Shown here one piece after another: positions 62,751-64,000 of a DNA stretch of 64,000 nt (positions within the stretch are counted from its first letter, which is position 1; every line of letters starts with the position of its first letter). The stretch lies in assembly GCF_000172175.1 (NCBI RefSeq), contig NZ_ABJL02000008.1, forward strand, positions 496,001 through 560,000, in the 5' to 3' direction. This stretch comes from Bacteroides intestinalis DSM 17393 (GTDB taxonomy: Bacteria > Bacteroidota > Bacteroidia > Bacteroidales > Bacteroidaceae). The position numbers were made by a program, and so were the translations under genes. A model generated the notes under the pieces. It was not told the DNA's origin. It made no database searches and saw only the letters and a list, made by a program, of their open reading frames with translations.

Positions 62751-64000
62751 CTAGTTTCTTGCCAGATTAAACCTCAACCCGATATATGCCTTAGCACCAT
62801 GCATCGGTCCCCACACCATGGTAGCATCGAAGTTCTCTCCCCATGGATTAGAGGCATCGATTATCGGATTCTTCTGCTTAAAGTTAGTCAGGTTTTCACC
62901 ACCAACATAAATAGACCAGCGACGGAAATAACGCGTTACCTGGGCACTAAGTTGCTGGAAGCTGCCATAACGACGTTCCCACGAAAGACTGCCGTCAGCG
63001 AGTTCGTAAGGATCGGGCATCCTTCCACCCCCATTCAATTGTAGGGTAGCATCAAACTGCCATAGTCCCAGAGGTGTCTGATAGGAAGCTGTCAATAAAC
63101 CCTTATACTTTCCGGTAAGTGGTTTCTCCATTAGTTTACCATCGTAGGTGGTCTTCGCGTCTGTCAGACGGTAGGCTGCCGTAAGGTTGAAACCTTTGAA
63201 AAACGGATAACTTGCCTCTACCTGGAACACATGTGAATAAGAACGTCCATCCAGATTATAAAAGGCCACTTCATGCGGATTGCTATCCATATCCACAACC
63301 ACCTGTTTCAGAAAATCCGTATAGTAATACTCGGCATTCACATTCAACGTCTTACCAAAAACAGGAATGTAAGCAGACACACTTGCTCCGTAATTCCACG
63401 CTTCCTCCTGATCCAGATGAGGGGCAATCTTCATTTTACGGCTGCTTGCCAGGAGATAGTTATTCTCCGCCAATACATGATTGGTACGGTATCCTTTACC
63501 GGCAGACAAACGAAAATGCAGATACTCATTCGGATTATACTTGACGTGTGCACGCGGTGTAACAAAGAAACCATATTCACTGCTGTAATCTCCCCGAATA
63601 CCACCCATCAACATCAACTGATCATTCAGATTGAATGTATACTGGACATACGCTCCCGGAACAGACTCCTTCACTAATTTCTTCGTCAATCCGTCTTCTA
63701 CCTGGTTTGTCAGCCGGTAATGCTGATCGAAACCATCATAATTGAAACTCAATCCCGTGGATAGACTATGCTGTTTGCTGAACTCCGTTTCAAAAAGCAA
63801 CGAAGCATAGAAATTGCTTTGGTCCACATCATACAGTTTACGTCCGTAAGTGGCATCCTGATTATGCAAGGTTCCCTGCAGAATCAAAGCAAGATTCGTA
63901 TTCTTTTCTTTATCGAAAATATAAGCATTCTTGGTGAAGGCTTCGTAACGGTTTGTCTGGATGCCTATTTCGTATAGGTCATGAGTAGGTGTCTGTCCAT
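62751..64000 (-). CDS. TonB-dependent outer membrane receptor, partial (5' end outside window)
   Basis: The reading frame is open from the right edge to the stop at 62751, giving about 415 C-terminal residues. It is a barrel: repeated strands such as LLFETEFSKQHSLSTGLSFN, MLMGGIRGDYSSEYGFFVTP, ATYDL-like turns, IYVGGENLTNFKQKNPII and the aromatic/asn C-terminus YIGLRFNLARN. It is of the siderophore/metal receptor type rather than the SusC type. A TTG at 63887 could look like a start but lies inside the barrel. With the HMA and CopA genes it suggests metal (copper) handling. Confidence 0.9.
   Translation of the reverse strand, partial: GQTPTHDLYEIGIQTNRYEAFTKNAYIFDKEKNTNLALILQGTLHNQDATYGRKLYDVDQSNFYASLLFETEFSKQHSLSTGLSFNYDGFDQHYRLTNQVEDGLTKKLVKESVPGAYVQYTFNLNDQLMLMGGIRGDYSSEYGFFVTPRAHVKYNPNEYLHFRLSAGKGYRTNHVLAENNYLLASSRKMKIAPHLDQEEAWNYGASVSAYIPVFGKTLNVNAEYYYTDFLKQVVVDMDSNPHEVAFYNLDGRSYSHVFQVEASYPFFKGFNLTAAYRLTDAKTTYDGKLMEKPLTGKYKGLLTASYQTPLGLWQFDATLQLNGGGRMPDPYELADGSLSWERRYGSFQQLSAQVTRYFRRWSIYVGGENLTNFKQKNPIIDASNPWGENFDATMVWGPMHGAKAYIGLRFNLARN

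Noticed and set aside
63887..63889. TTG at 63887 as start of a 378-residue protein
   Set aside because: The frame stays open and barrel-like to the right edge at 64000; the gene is simply cut by the window.
1..64000. tRNA, rRNA or known riboswitch
   Set aside because: No cloverleaf, rRNA segment or recognisable riboswitch core was found by eye in any intergenic space; a covariance-model scan would be needed to exclude small RNAs.

Overview
The window looks like a chromosomal piece of a gut Bacteroides. It carries an UpxY/UpxZ capsular polysaccharide locus, a SusC/SusD polysaccharide utilization locus (PUL), Bacteroides-type promoters (TTTG near -33, TAnnTTTG near -7), an Rnf operon with an RseC-like gene, and a DPP5-like lipoprotein peptidase. 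The species cannot be named from the sequence alone. Both ends cut through genes: an aminotransferase at the left edge and a TonB-dependent receptor at the right edge.

Region 1 (1-22309) is a capsule operon read leftward. It starts at a promoter lying between two 20-base inverted repeats (22097-22116 and 22290-22309) of the Mpi/ARACGTWCGT type, so the promoter should be invertible. In this sequence it points toward upxY. After a leader of about 200 nt come upxY, upxZ, a decayed IS66 transposase, ugd, a Wzx flippase, glycosyltransferases, an FrhB-like iron-sulfur protein with a pyruvyl transferase, a beta-propeller-like protein, a Wzy polymerase, a TupA-like ATP-grasp protein, an acyltransferase, gmd, and a PglC-like initiating transferase. 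The left end has acyltransferases and PLP enzymes including a PglE-like aminotransferase. Two scars of past duplication are visible: a broken copy of the GT4 gene (about 6402-6795) and a collapsed second copy of the FrhB-like/pyruvyl transferase pair (14399-14842).

Region 2 (22427-24214) is a small rightward cluster facing away from the capsule operon. It has a gene frameshifted at an A8 tract, a set of GGTGTAGC repeats spaced exactly 22 bp apart, a DUF2693/WYL_2 protein and a DUF4373 protein. The last is related to replication-type proteins of mobile elements. It is followed by a strong terminator and the housekeeping gene ispE.

Region 3 (25228-42170) is a twelve-gene leftward PUL with a divergent IclR-family regulator. 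SusC/SusD and a clan GH-A hydrolase capture and cut a glycan. A BNR-type propeller protein, a GH105 hydrolase, an esterase and a rhamnose mutarotase work on rhamnose/uronic-acid parts. A sodium symporter, UxaC, an SDR-type mannonate oxidoreductase and UxuA carry glucuronate to 2-keto-3-deoxygluconate, and an RraA-family protein of unknown role is embedded among them. A glucuronic acid and rhamnose containing glycan is the best inference for the substrate.

Region 4 (42401-64000) is mostly core genome: galE, rseC-rnfBCDGEA (leftward), a DUF3078 outer-membrane protein, pyrG-yidC, a MATE transporter, a DPP5-like peptidase, lipB, an AraC regulator, and a leftward copper-type operon (TonB receptor, HMA protein, CopA ATPase). 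No rRNA, tRNA or CRISPR array was seen.
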